Below, piece by piece: positions 7,767 to 14,297 of a DNA stretch of 24,775 nt. Each line of letters starts with the position of its first letter. The stretch's first letter is position 1. The stretch comes from an uncultured Candidatus Saccharibacteria bacterium (GTDB lineage: Bacteria; Patescibacteriota; Saccharimonadia; Saccharimonadales; Saccharimonadaceae), in NCBI GenBank assembly GCA_947364965.1, contig CANAUU010000005.1, positions 1 through 24,775 of the forward strand. Direction: 5' to 3'. The notes beneath the pieces are model-generated. The model worked only from the letters and a program-made list of their open reading frames with translations, did not search any database and was not told the origin of the DNA. The position numbers and the translations under genes are program-made.

Positions 7767-7957
7767 GCATAAATCTTCGATTCATAATGTAATTGTCTTG
7801 CGCTTGGGAGAACATACGGGTATTGCGCTCGTTATTCTAGTGTAAGAGGGGAGGAGGAAATGGGTTTGAATGGGAAATATTTTTGGGGTTTTACAAGGGC
7901 TATGGCACGAAGAATTAGCGATTTATAAAATATTTTCGGGAAGTTGGAAAGAGGGAT

Positions 7958-8037
7958 GTTCGGTTTGCGTGGGTGGCGTTCGGGTTGGACGGGGAATGTT
8001 CGGGTTTTGGCGTGGGCGTTCGGGAGGGCAGCGAGAA
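7958..8037 (+). repeat. Four GTTCGG boxes at exact 20-bp spacing
   Basis: GTTCGG begins at 7958, 7978, 7998 and 8018, dividing the stretch into four 20-bp units that share the box followed by a G/T-rich remainder. It ends about 50 bp before the -35 of the promoter at 8090. The phase of roughly two helical turns suits repeated binding by one protein. The unit at 7998 is part of a 14-mer repeated at 23314-23327. Confidence 0.6.
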
Positions 8038-8089
8038 AGGGGAGGAAAGGCGGGAAAATACCCTGTTGAGGGATGGTTTGGGCTTACGC

Positions 8090-8118
8090 TTGACAAAAAT
8101 GATAATGTGTGCTACAAT
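8090..8118 (+). promoter_or_regulatory. Consensus sigma70 promoter
   Basis: TTGACA (8090-8095), a 17-base spacer and TACAAT (8113-8118), preceded by TGC as an extended -10. It drives a long leader and the unknown gene at 8303. Confidence 0.85.
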
Positions 8119-8124
8119 GGGAGT

Positions 8125-8302
8125 GTAAGGGGTTGAAAGAGACCGCTTATGTTTGGGTTGCCGAAAATGTGAACGTGAGAATTATGGGCGTGGAAGCGCA
8201 ACTTATGGGGCGAAAGCATAATCTGTAAGTGCGAAAGCACGACTCATGATGGCGGGAGCATATTCGGCAGAGTAGTTTACCAAGCAAAAATATGAAAGGT
8301 GC
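8125..8302 (+). ncRNA. Long structured leader with tandem small hairpins
   Basis: About 178 untranslated bases between the predicted start and the GTG at 8303. From about 8181 to 8262 it contains four degenerate units of 20-22 bases, each ending in a short hairpin. Examples are GCGT-GGAA-GCGC and GTGC-GAAA-GCAC (8229-8240), with GNRA-type loops, and the sequence GCGAAAGCA recurs. A 14-codon ORF (8184-8228) overlaps the first two units. This may be a cis-regulatory leader of the downstream gene or a processed RNA. It matches no riboswitch I know. Similar GNRA hairpins occur at 11088-11216. Confidence 0.5.
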
Positions 8303-8833
8303 GTGAAGAAATTGTTGGAAAGACTGTATCTGGTGAGTGGCGGATTGACCGTCGAGGAACTGGCGCGAGCGATTCAGCGCGGTGGCACGGTGAGTGTGGA
8401 TATCCAGAAATACGTTTCGGTGGGCGGCCAGCCCTTCAAAGCGGTCTGGGAAGAAGCGACGCAGTGCACGATGAAGGCGCAGGGGTTGGATAATAATCTG
8501 ATCCAGGCGAACGTCGGCGAGGTGCTGAATGTGATGACGCGAGTTGTGAACGTCGAGAAGACGCGGCCGGTGCCGGCGAGACAGTTTGCGGGCTCCGAGG
8601 AGCTGCTGGGATTGAACCTGAACCTGCTGTATGATTTTGAGCAGGGCGTGGGTGTGATCCAGAGTGGGCACAACGGAATAGCGGTGCGGCCGACGATCAC
8701 GGAGCCGAGACTGAGAGTCGTGATTGATGATCGCGATGAGCAGGTCGGCATTGAGGTGCTGAAGCTGATGGGGGTGCCGCAGAAGCTTCTCACGAGCGAT
8801 GGCGTGCTCCGGGAACTGGACTGGTTGCCCTGA
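8303..8833 (+). CDS. Unrecognised 176-residue soluble protein
   Basis: GTG start at 8303 with AAAGG 5 bases upstream. A 4-codon ORF starting at ATG 8292 ends in a TGA overlapping this start. There is no signal peptide, membrane segment or cysteine-rich motif; its single cysteine is near residue 55. Residues 1-50 look alpha-helical then beta (TVEELARAIQRGGTVSVD). Residues 105-150 hold an apparent beta-rich segment with VGVIQSGHNGIAVRPTI and RLRVVIDDRDEQVGIEVLK. Codon use is the local G/C-balanced type, and long tracts of good codons in one frame plus a consensus promoter and terminator support a real gene. It is monocistronic. I cannot assign a function. Confidence 0.75.
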   Translation: MKKLLERLYLVSGGLTVEELARAIQRGGTVSVDIQKYVSVGGQPFKAVWEEATQCTMKAQGLDNNLIQANVGEVLNVMTRVVNVEKTRPVPARQFAGSEELLGLNLNLLYDFEQGVGVIQSGHNGIAVRPTITEPRLRVVIDDRDEQVGIEVLKLMGVPQKLLTSDGVLRELDWLP

Positions 8834-8865
8834 GGAGCGAGTTTTATATTATAACCACCCTGACC

Positions 8866-8912
8866 GGTATCGCCCGACCTGACTAGTCATCGTGGCTGGT
8901 ATCACCCGACCT
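8866..8912 (+). repeat. Paired 15-bp repeats around a palindrome
   Basis: GGTATC(G/A)CCCGACCT at 8866-8880 and 8898-8912, one mismatch, 32 bp apart, with the perfect palindrome TGACTAGTCA (8880-8889) between them. It lies 33 bp after the stop of the unknown gene, before its terminator. It could be an operator-like site or part of the 3' RNA structure. Confidence 0.55.
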
Positions 8913-8949
8913 TTTGGGCTTTGGCCCGGAAAATTTTTTGCAAAAGGAG

Positions 8950-8976
8950 AAGCGTCCCCGAAAGGGGGCGCTTTTA
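8950..8976 (+). terminator. Intrinsic terminator after the unknown gene
   Basis: A 10-bp stem (8950-8959 with 8964-8973, one G-U) closed by a GAAA loop and followed by a short T-run. A weaker hairpin GGGC-TTTG-GCCC lies just upstream at about 8916-8927, with a T-run some 8 bases after it. Confidence 0.8.
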
Positions 8977-9020
8977 ACGGAACTGTTCGGGGTCGATGCG
9001 AGGCGGAGGGGAAATAGTGG

Positions 9021-9101
9021 TTTTCCACATGGAGGTTGGGGAAAATGTGGAAAAATTTGGTATCTGTTATGACGGGGAGAATGATGGCGGGCTGTGGAAA
9101 A
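9021..9101 (+). other. Cluster of three DnaA-box-like sites
   Basis: TTTTCCACA at 9021-9029 (+), and on the minus strand at 9046-9054 and 9093-9101. Each matches the DnaA box TTATCCACA at 8 of 9 positions. They may be binding sites for DnaA acting as a regulator. An origin is unlikely because the G-rich strand does not switch here and no dnaA or dnaN is nearby. Confidence 0.35.
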
Positions 9102-9179
9102 GTCGAAAATGACGTATTGAAAAATGTTTGGAAAATGGGCTTGTGTTTTTATGAAAAGTCGGTTAAACTTAAATCAGTG

Positions 9180-9560
9180 GACGAACACCCACACAAACAA
9201 GTGAAAATAAAGAAACACAAACACTGACTGCGGGTAAAACAGCCACAAAAATAAAGATAGTTATCTCAGGAAGATAAGCATTTTAACAGAGTTTGAAACC
9301 GGCCAACTAGGAGTTTTTGCGCGCGTTTAGGATACGCGAAACCGAAACCAATACGCACATCCAACAAACACCTCCCAATTAACTCTATCGGTCGACATTT
9401 CGGTGTGGACCAACCACTCAACATATACACAATAAGTCTCTCAACGGCTACAATGTGTGGTTTGCTGCGGCAGGCCGAGATTGTAGTAGATTAAGTGTAT
9501 AACTCAAACAAAAAGAAACGAAAAACACAAAAACGCGGAAATTTCTAGTTGAGCGGTTTC
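9180..9560 (+). other. Non-coding A/C-rich stretch with nested inverted repeats
   Basis: About 380 bases without an ORF, with + strand composition (A/C-rich) opposite to its surroundings. Visible stems include TTATCT/AGATAA (about 9259-9275), AGAGTT/AACTCT enclosing GGAG/CTCC and CGCGT/ACGCG (about 9288-9386), GGTC-ACA/TGT-GACC with one mismatch (about 9391-9412), and CTACAAT/ATTGTAG enclosing a GC-rich hairpin (about 9449-9486). The nesting suggests a structured RNA. The strand is not certain and I see no promoter that decides it. It does not match the conserved cores of RNase P RNA, tmRNA or SRP RNA. Confidence 0.4.
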
Positions 9561-9645
9561 AAACGAAGGAAACTATGATTATATGGTCAGGAACGGCTTT
9601 AGGGTCGGGAATGACGCAGCGGAAGTGGCAGAAGCCGAACGCTGG

Positions 9646-9654
9646 TGGTATAAT
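9646..9654 (+). promoter_or_regulatory. Extended -10 promoter of rsmH (leaderless), decides the start
   Basis: TGG-TATAAT with TATAAT at 9649-9654 and 6 bases to the ATG at 9661. A longer frame opens at 9583, but that ATG lies upstream of this promoter and would add 26 residues not found in RsmH. Confidence 0.65.
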
Positions 9655-9660
9655 TGTAGT

Positions 9661-10536
9661 ATGGAAGAACTTCATAAGCCTGTATTGTTATCAGGGGTGC
9701 TCGAGGTTTTGCGACCGAAGTCGGGAGAAAGTTATCTGGACCTGACGGCGGGGTATGCGGGACACGCGAGCGAGATTTTGGATGTGACACAGAATTATAA
9801 GGGAGCGACGCTGGTCGATCGAGACGAGAACGCGGTGAAAATCCTCCGGGAAAGATTTGCGAGTTTGCCGGTGAGGATTGTAAACTTAGACTTTTATAAT
9901 GCGGTGCTACAGGAAATTGAGTGTGGAAACGCCTATGATATGATATTGATGGATTTTGGAGTGTCTTCTCCGCAACTGGATAGAGCTGAAAGAGGGTTTT
10001 CTTTCGCCAAGGATGGTCCGCTCGATATGAGGATGGACCAGAGCCAGGATTTGACGGCGGAACGGGTCGCGAATAAGTATCGCGAGTCGGAGCTGGTCGA
10101 GATTTTGGAGAAATATGGCGAGGAGAAACCGGGCTTTACGAAACTGGTGGCTCGGACGATTGTGCACGGGAGACCGTGGACGTCGACGAAGCAGCTGGGC
10201 GAGGCGCTGGCGAAGTTTGGGCGGCACGGAAAGGTGCACCCGGCGACGCGAATATTCCAGGCGATTCGGATAGCCGTGAATGACGAGCTAGGAGAGATTG
10301 AGCGGACTTTGCCACTTTTGCCGAAGGTTTTGAAACCGGGCGGGCGGGTCGCGATGATTACTTTTCATAGTCTCGAGGATCGGCTGGTGAAGGATTACCT
10401 GAGGGAAGCTTCGGCGCACGGCGAGGAATCAGAGCTTCAGATTTTGACACGGAAACCGTTGGTTGCGGAAAATGAGGAGTTGTTTATCAACCCAAGAGCG
10501 AGGAGTGCGAAACTGCGCGCGGCTGAACGATTGTAG
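9661..10536 (+). CDS. rsmH: 16S rRNA (cytosine(1402)-N(4))-methyltransferase
   Basis: A 291-residue protein starting MEELHKPVLL, the canonical RsmH (MraW) N terminus. S-adenosylmethionine motif I is LDLTAGYAGHA (about 24-34; most relatives have GGH where this has AGH). Other family blocks are MDFGVSSPQLD followed by RGFSF and GPLDMRMD, the HPATRIFQAIRIAVNDEL motif and TFHSLEDRLVK. It methylates N4 of C1402 in the ribosomal P site. rsmH opens the dcw cluster in most bacteria, usually after mraZ; no mraZ is seen upstream. A leaderless start is indicated by the -10 at 9649. Confidence 0.95.
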   Translation: MEELHKPVLLSGVLEVLRPKSGESYLDLTAGYAGHASEILDVTQNYKGATLVDRDENAVKILRERFASLPVRIVNLDFYNAVLQEIECGNAYDMILMDFGVSSPQLDRAERGFSFAKDGPLDMRMDQSQDLTAERVANKYRESELVEILEKYGEEKPGFTKLVARTIVHGRPWTSTKQLGEALAKFGRHGKVHPATRIFQAIRIAVNDELGEIERTLPLLPKVLKPGGRVAMITFHSLEDRLVKDYLREASAHGEESELQILTRKPLVAENEELFINPRARSAKLRAAERL

Positions 10537-10637
10537 AGTGTGGAAACCTTACATAGGCGGCGAGCAGGGAGAGCGTGAATTGGCTTTTGCTCTGTTAGGG
10601 AATATCGGAAACGGTTTTCTCGGGCGGAGGTGCTAGG

Positions 10638-10684
10638 AGTGTTGCCTAGAAGTGTTGCCTAGAAGTGTTGTGATTTTTACAACA
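10638..10684 (+). repeat. 13-bp tandem repeat running into a hairpin
   Basis: AGTGTTGCCTAGA at 10638-10650 and 10651-10663, then a partial third copy (10664-10670) that forms one arm of TGTTGT-GATTTTT-ACAACA (10666-10684). It is located between rsmH and the small ORF at 10749. Confidence 0.6.
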
Positions 10685-10748
10685 TTTGTGGCGCTCGTAG
10701 CATGGATGATAAAAATAAAAATAACATAAACAAAAAAAGGAGGCAAAT

Positions 10749-10820
10749 ATGCCACGACAAATTATTGTGACCAGCAACCGTTCTCGCGCACAGAAGGTTA
10801 AGGTCAACTTTGGCAAATAG
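10749..10820 (+). CDS. 23-residue basic small ORF with a perfect Shine-Dalgarno
   Basis: ATG at 10749 preceded by AAAGGAGG with 5 bases between the GG and the ATG, the strongest ribosome-binding site in the region. It encodes 23 residues with seven Arg/Lys, ending in VNFGK, stop TAG at 10818. The stop is followed at once by an inverted repeat (AGTTAG/CTAACT, 10818-10837). The length is far below normal gene size, so conservation is needed. It may be a ribosome-associated or RNA-binding microprotein, or a leader peptide controlling the structured RNA and ftsL downstream. I do not recognise it. Confidence 0.45.
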   Translation: MPRQIIVTSNRSRAQKVKVNFGK

Positions 10821-11325
10821 TTAGCGTAGACTAACTTACATAATCATTGCTTGCGGCGGCCGTGTTCTGGCTCATTCAGAGCATTGCTTGCGGTGGCGCT
10901 GGGGCGGGTTCGCTCGCCCTGGCGCATCTAGAAAACGGATTAGCATTAGTCGGTTGTTCTAGAAAATTCCACGGGATTTTTCGGGTTATTCATCGGGATT
11001 GGTCTTTGATGGATTGTTCTGAGGTAGACTTTAGGGCGATTTGGACTTCCGGGTGAGTTATCTGACACTCGAAAAATCTCGCGACATGGGCCGAAAGGCT
11101 CACCAAAAAGAGTCGAAAGACTAACAAAAACAGGTTTGAGCGAAGACTTGGCTAGGCTGAGGCTTAATTAAGGCTGGCTCGCCGATGGACGGTTTGGACC
11201 GAGAGGTTCACCGGCCGTGGTTTATAGAGTTAAAAACCGGAGTGTTCCCAAATACATGACCTTCCCGGGGAGCGCGCGATTACTTATGGCTCTGTCGCGC
11301 AATCTCCTCGGTCTAAGTTTTGCTG
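10821..11325 (+). ncRNA. Highly structured non-coding region before ftsL
   Basis: About 500 bases with no plausible gene. It has a 16-bp direct repeat (10845-10860 and 10882-10897, one mismatch) and an 11-bp hairpin, with arms 10896-10906 and 10915-10925. A run of small GNRA hairpins follows: GCC-GAAA-GGC near 11090, AGTC-GAAA-GACT near 11111 and ACC-GAGA-GGT near 11200. It ends in a large stem of GGAG/CTCC and GCGCGA/TCGCGC (about 11259-11309), followed by a short T-run. It may be a ncRNA or a long 5' leader for ftsL. From 11326 to 11587 I see only G-rich sequence, with a run of seven G near 11418, and the ftsL ribosome-binding site. Confidence 0.4.
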
Positions 11326-11587
11326 GCTGGGGCTGATTTTTGCGGGTCCTGGTGAGTTTGAATGAAATGATTACAAAAATAAAAATGCGAGGAAAAATGA
11401 AAAGAGAAAGAATTGCGGGGGGGCGCGGGGGATATCGAGAATTCGGGAAGTGCGGATTTTTCGGGGGTTGCGGGGTGTGCGGAAATTTGGTGGGTGCGGT
11501 GTGTGGATTTTCGCGCGGAGGGGTTTCGCGCGATAGTTTGTCGCGTGAATGTTTGTCGTGTGGGGGTTTTGCACTTGGAGGTAGGAA

Positions 11588-11959
11588 ATGAGGCCGCAGA
11601 CTTATACGACGCGGCGGTCGGGGTCGGTGAATGTTTCGCGGCAGGCGATGGGGGCGAACGGTTGGTCGAGGAATTATAATACGGTGCGGCATACGCCGAA
11701 GACTTTGGGTTCGATTTCGAATGCGGCGATTGTGGGGCTTTTGGTGTTGATTGTGGGGCTGATTTATGTGGCACAAGGAACGCAGGCGACGAACTATGAT
11801 TATCAATTGTCGGAAATTGAGAGCGAGATTTCGGATTTGCAGGCGAAGAAGGAAGATTTGGCGGTGGAGAAGGCGCGGCTGACGTCGATTGGCGCGTCGG
11901 AGAATAGTACGGTGGCGTCGAGTATGGAAAATGCGACGGTTGGGGGGTATGCGGAATAG
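11588..11959 (+). CDS. FtsL/DivIC-like cell division protein
   Basis: A 123-residue protein with GGAGGTAGGAA immediately before the ATG. The basic, probably cytoplasmic N terminus (1-45) is followed by one transmembrane segment (about 47-64), then an extracytoplasmic coiled coil (about 72-95, Leu/Ile heptads in DYQLSEIESEISDLQAKKEDL) and a short tail. This is the topology of FtsL and FtsB/DivIC. The position between rsmH and ftsI matches ftsL in the standard dcw order. In other bacteria the protein forms a trimer with FtsQ and FtsB that activates FtsWI. Sequence identity in this family is always low, so the assignment rests on topology and synteny. Confidence 0.7.
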   Translation: MRPQTYTTRRSGSVNVSRQAMGANGWSRNYNTVRHTPKTLGSISNAAIVGLLVLIVGLIYVAQGTQATNYDYQLSEIESEISDLQAKKEDLAVEKARLTSIGASENSTVASSMENATVGGYAE

Positions 11960-12116
11960 GAATTGAAACGGCGTTTTGTGTTCTGGGGATTATTTCTTGG
12001 GGGTTGAAGTTTTGTGTTCAAAGCGTTTAGGTAAAGTTTTGTTTGTGTGCTTATCTGTGCGCTGATTTGCCTTCGTAAATGCTACGAATGGTATTAGTTT
12101 GTGAAAAGTGTTCGTG

Positions 12117-12143
12117 AATGACGGTTATAAGACCGTCATTTTT
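12117..12143 (+). terminator. Intrinsic terminator after ftsL
   Basis: A perfect 9-bp stem (12117-12125 with 12132-12140), 6-base loop, followed by T residues to 12143. It separates ftsL from ftsI, so the cluster is not one operon. Confidence 0.85.
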
Positions 12144-12176
12144 CTTTGGTGAAATTTTTGAAGTACCATTTTTACA

Positions 12177-12397
12177 AAAAATCTAGCTCATATAAGGCTG
12201 GGCTAGATTTTTGAGTGTAATTGTCCCGACTAGCTCGCACGCTACGATATGCTAGAAGGTAATTCTTGCGGCCAGGATTTTGGTCGTAATCAAGCGTTGA
12301 GTCTTCTCTCGATGCGCTGCGTGGGCGGAGTTCGTCGAGAAGGATGACATCGCAGGCGAAATCCCAAACTGCGAGCACCTAAGATGACCTTCATCTT
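12177..12397 (-). ncRNA. Candidate 220-base ncRNA, antiparallel to the dcw cluster
   Basis: The transcription unit is complete: promoter at 12404-12432 on the minus strand and an 11-bp terminator stem (12177-12187 with 12202-12212, A/T-run on both sides, so bidirectional). The RNA begins with AAGATGA-AGG-TCATCTT, followed by a TCGCAG/CTGCGA hairpin and a CTTCTCGA helix paired with TCGAGAGAAG. An ORF of 34 codons (12394 down to 12290) starts 3 bases into the RNA but is Arg-rich and overlaps the hairpins, so I prefer an RNA gene. The family is unknown. Confidence 0.5.
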
Positions 12398-12403
12398 GAG
12401 CTG

Positions 12404-12432
12404 ATTATAACAAAACGGGAGCGGGATGGCAA
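12404..12432 (-). promoter_or_regulatory. Promoter of the minus-strand ncRNA
   Basis: On the minus strand TTGCCA (12432-12427), a 17-base spacer and TATAAT (12409-12404). Confidence 0.7.
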
Positions 12433-12551
12433 GGAGTTTGGGTGAGGTTGCGTTCGGGGAGGGTGGCGGATGAGGTAGGCTGATGGTGGGAATGGCAATG
12501 GTGGAGTGCCGGGGACTGGGCGCTGGGTGCCGGGGTTGGTGATAAAAGTTA

Positions 12552-12560
12552 TGCTATAAT
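12552..12560 (+). promoter_or_regulatory. Extended -10 promoter of ftsI (leaderless)
   Basis: TGC-TATAAT with TATAAT at 12555-12560 and 6 bases to the ATG at 12567. No convincing -35 in the G-rich upstream stretch. Confidence 0.65.
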
Positions 12561-12566
12561 ATAGTC

Positions 12567-14297
12567 ATGAGCAGGAATAAGTTGCTGAAGATGGGGCTTC
12601 TCGCGGTGATGGGGGTGATTGTGGTGCGGCTGTTTTTTATTCAGATTGTGCAGCATGATGAGTGGGTGGAGAAGGCGGCGGCGCAGCAGACTTTGATGAA
12701 TGTTTTGAAGGCGGAGCGGGGGGAGATTTATATGCTGGACGGAGATGAGCCGGTGGCGGTGGTGATGAATGCGACGGTGTATACGGTGATTATTGATCCG
12801 ATGGTGGCGGAGCAGGACGAGGTTGAGAAAAAACTGACGGAAGTGTTGGGGGATAAGAGGGTGGCGGAGTGGGGTGATGTGTTTCAGGATAAGTCGAGGC
12901 GGTATTATGTGGTGGGGAAGAATGTGGAGCGGCGAGCGGCGGAGCAGATTGCGGAGGCGGAACTTACGGGAGTGTGGCTACAGGCGAGTACGAAGCGGGT
13001 GTACCCGGAGGGGGAATTGGCGGCGAATTTGCTGGGGTTTGTGAATGCGGACGGGGTGGGGCAATATGGGGTTGAGGGGGCGCTGAATGATGAGTTAGTA
13101 GGGACGGACGGGCTGCTTAAGACAGTGAAAGATATTAATAACGTGGCGCTGTCGATTGGAGAAGATAATATCAAGATTCCGGCGGAGGATGGGGAAAATA
13201 TTGTACTGACGATTGATCGAAATATGCAATATAACGTCGAGAAGATTATTGCAGGAAAGGCGAAGGAACTGGGGTTTCAGAATGTAAGTGCGGTGGTGCT
13301 GGACCCGAATTCTGGGAAGGTGATGGCGATGGCGAATTATCCGGGGTATGATCCGGCGGATTATGGAAATGTGAAGAGCGCGGCGGATTATATTAACCAT
13401 GTGGTGGAGGATCCGTTCGAGCCGGCGAGTGTTTGTAAAACGTTTACGTTCGCGACGGGGGTCGAATATGGGGTGATGTCGCCGGAGAAGATGTTTGTGA
13501 ACAATGGGGAAACGACGGTGGATGGCTGGCCGATTCGGAACGCGAGTCAGGAATCGTTTTTGCTGGGCGACCAAACGTTGCAGACGGCGTTCAATTACTC
13601 TTTGAACACGGGATCAACGCAGGTGCTGCGGTGGTTGGGTGGGAGCGAGACGGATATTAACGCGCAGGGGATGGCGCGACTGTATGATTATTATTACAAT
13701 CATTTCGGGTTGGGGCAAGCGACGGGGATTGAATTGATTGAGGCGACGGGGTTGCTCTATGCGCCGGAGCAGGTGGAATACGGGGTGGCGTCGACTTATG
13801 CGAATATGACTTTTGGGCAGAATATGCAGGTGACGATGATACAGGTGGCAGCGGCGATTGCGTCGATTGTGAACGGGGGAGATTATTACACGCCGACGGT
13901 GGTGGCGGGGAAGATGGTAGACGGGGAATTTGTGAAGAACGAGGAGCCGAAACCGGTGCGTCAGACAGTGTCGAAACAAACGAGCGAGACGATGCGCGAG
14001 ATGCTCTATGGGACGCGGAGGGCGTGGCGGAGCAACGGGACGGATAAGGAAGGATATTATGTCGGAGGGAAGACGGGGACGGCGCAGGTGATTAAAAATG
14101 GGGAATATTCGTTTGATGAGACCTGGGCGACATATGTTGGAGTGGGCGGAACGGAGGGGGAATTGCCGGAATATGTGATTATGGTGCGAGTTTGGGAAGA
14201 GAATAAGCTGGCGGATGGACAGAAGCACGCGTTGCCGACTTTTAATGCGATTAAAGATTATGTGCAGGATTATTTGAGGATTAAGCCAGCTGCGTAG
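12567..14297 (+). CDS. ftsI: Septal peptidoglycan transpeptidase (class B penicillin-binding protein)
   Basis: A 576-residue class B PBP. It has a short cytoplasmic N terminus, one membrane anchor (about 8-27), a pedestal domain with the conserved RGEIY (51-55), then the transpeptidase domain with all three catalytic motifs: SVCK (S288, K291), SLN (S345-N347) and KTGT (502-505). It cross-links septal peptidoglycan outside the membrane with FtsW. There is no PASTA domain. The SxxK motif reads EPASVCKTF, with Cys where Thr or Met is more usual. The leaderless promoter is directly upstream. The last six codons and the stop lie inside the left arm of the foldback repeat at 14279-14462. Confidence 0.93.
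   Translation: MSRNKLLKMGLLAVMGVIVVRLFFIQIVQHDEWVEKAAAQQTLMNVLKAERGEIYMLDGDEPVAVVMNATVYTVIIDPMVAEQDEVEKKLTEVLGDKRVAEWGDVFQDKSRRYYVVGKNVERRAAEQIAEAELTGVWLQASTKRVYPEGELAANLLGFVNADGVGQYGVEGALNDELVGTDGLLKTVKDINNVALSIGEDNIKIPAEDGENIVLTIDRNMQYNVEKIIAGKAKELGFQNVSAVVLDPNSGKVMAMANYPGYDPADYGNVKSAADYINHVVEDPFEPASVCKTFTFATGVEYGVMSPEKMFVNNGETTVDGWPIRNASQESFLLGDQTLQTAFNYSLNTGSTQVLRWLGGSETDINAQGMARLYDYYYNHFGLGQATGIELIEATGLLYAPEQVEYGVASTYANMTFGQNMQVTMIQVAAAIASIVNGGDYYTPTVVAGKMVDGEFVKNEEPKPVRQTVSKQTSETMREMLYGTRRAWRSNGTDKEGYYVGGKTGTAQVIKNGEYSFDETWATYVGVGGTEGELPEYVIMVRVWEENKLADGQKHALPTFNAIKDYVQDYLRIKPAA

Noticed and set aside
6506..7792. + strand ORFs at 6506-7024 and 7160-7792
   Set aside because: Antisense to the KwaB-like gene, with Val/Gly/Asp-only composition typical of reverse-frame translation.
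7860..8136. Possible small genes: a 22-codon ORF at 7860-7928 after GAGGAGG, and an 88-residue frame at 7870-8136
   Set aside because: The Shine-Dalgarno-to-ATG distance is only about 2 bases for the first. The second has an unnatural Gly/Arg/Trp composition and runs through the 20-bp-phased array and the promoter at 8090.
9000..9600. Replication origin suggested by three DnaA-box-like sites and an A-rich stretch
   Set aside because: The G excess on the + strand continues on both sides with no switch, no dnaA, dnaN, rpmH or parAB lies nearby, and none of the boxes is an exact TTATCCACA.
9180..11340. RNase P RNA, tmRNA or SRP RNA in the two structured gaps
   Set aside because: I looked for the RNase P GAGGAAAGTCC and ACAGAA cores, a tRNA-like TTCRAYTCCCGCC end with CCA for tmRNA, and the SRP tetraloop/asymmetric-loop motif. 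None is present on either strand.
11340..11806. Several overlapping ORFs on both strands around 11222-11806
   Set aside because: They are shadows of the G-rich region and of the ftsL-like gene, with skewed Pro/Arg/Gly composition and no start context.
12290..12394. 34-codon minus-strand ORF starting next to a TATAAT
   Set aside because: Nearly a quarter Arg, and it overlaps stable hairpins of the proposed ncRNA; kept only as the alternative reading.
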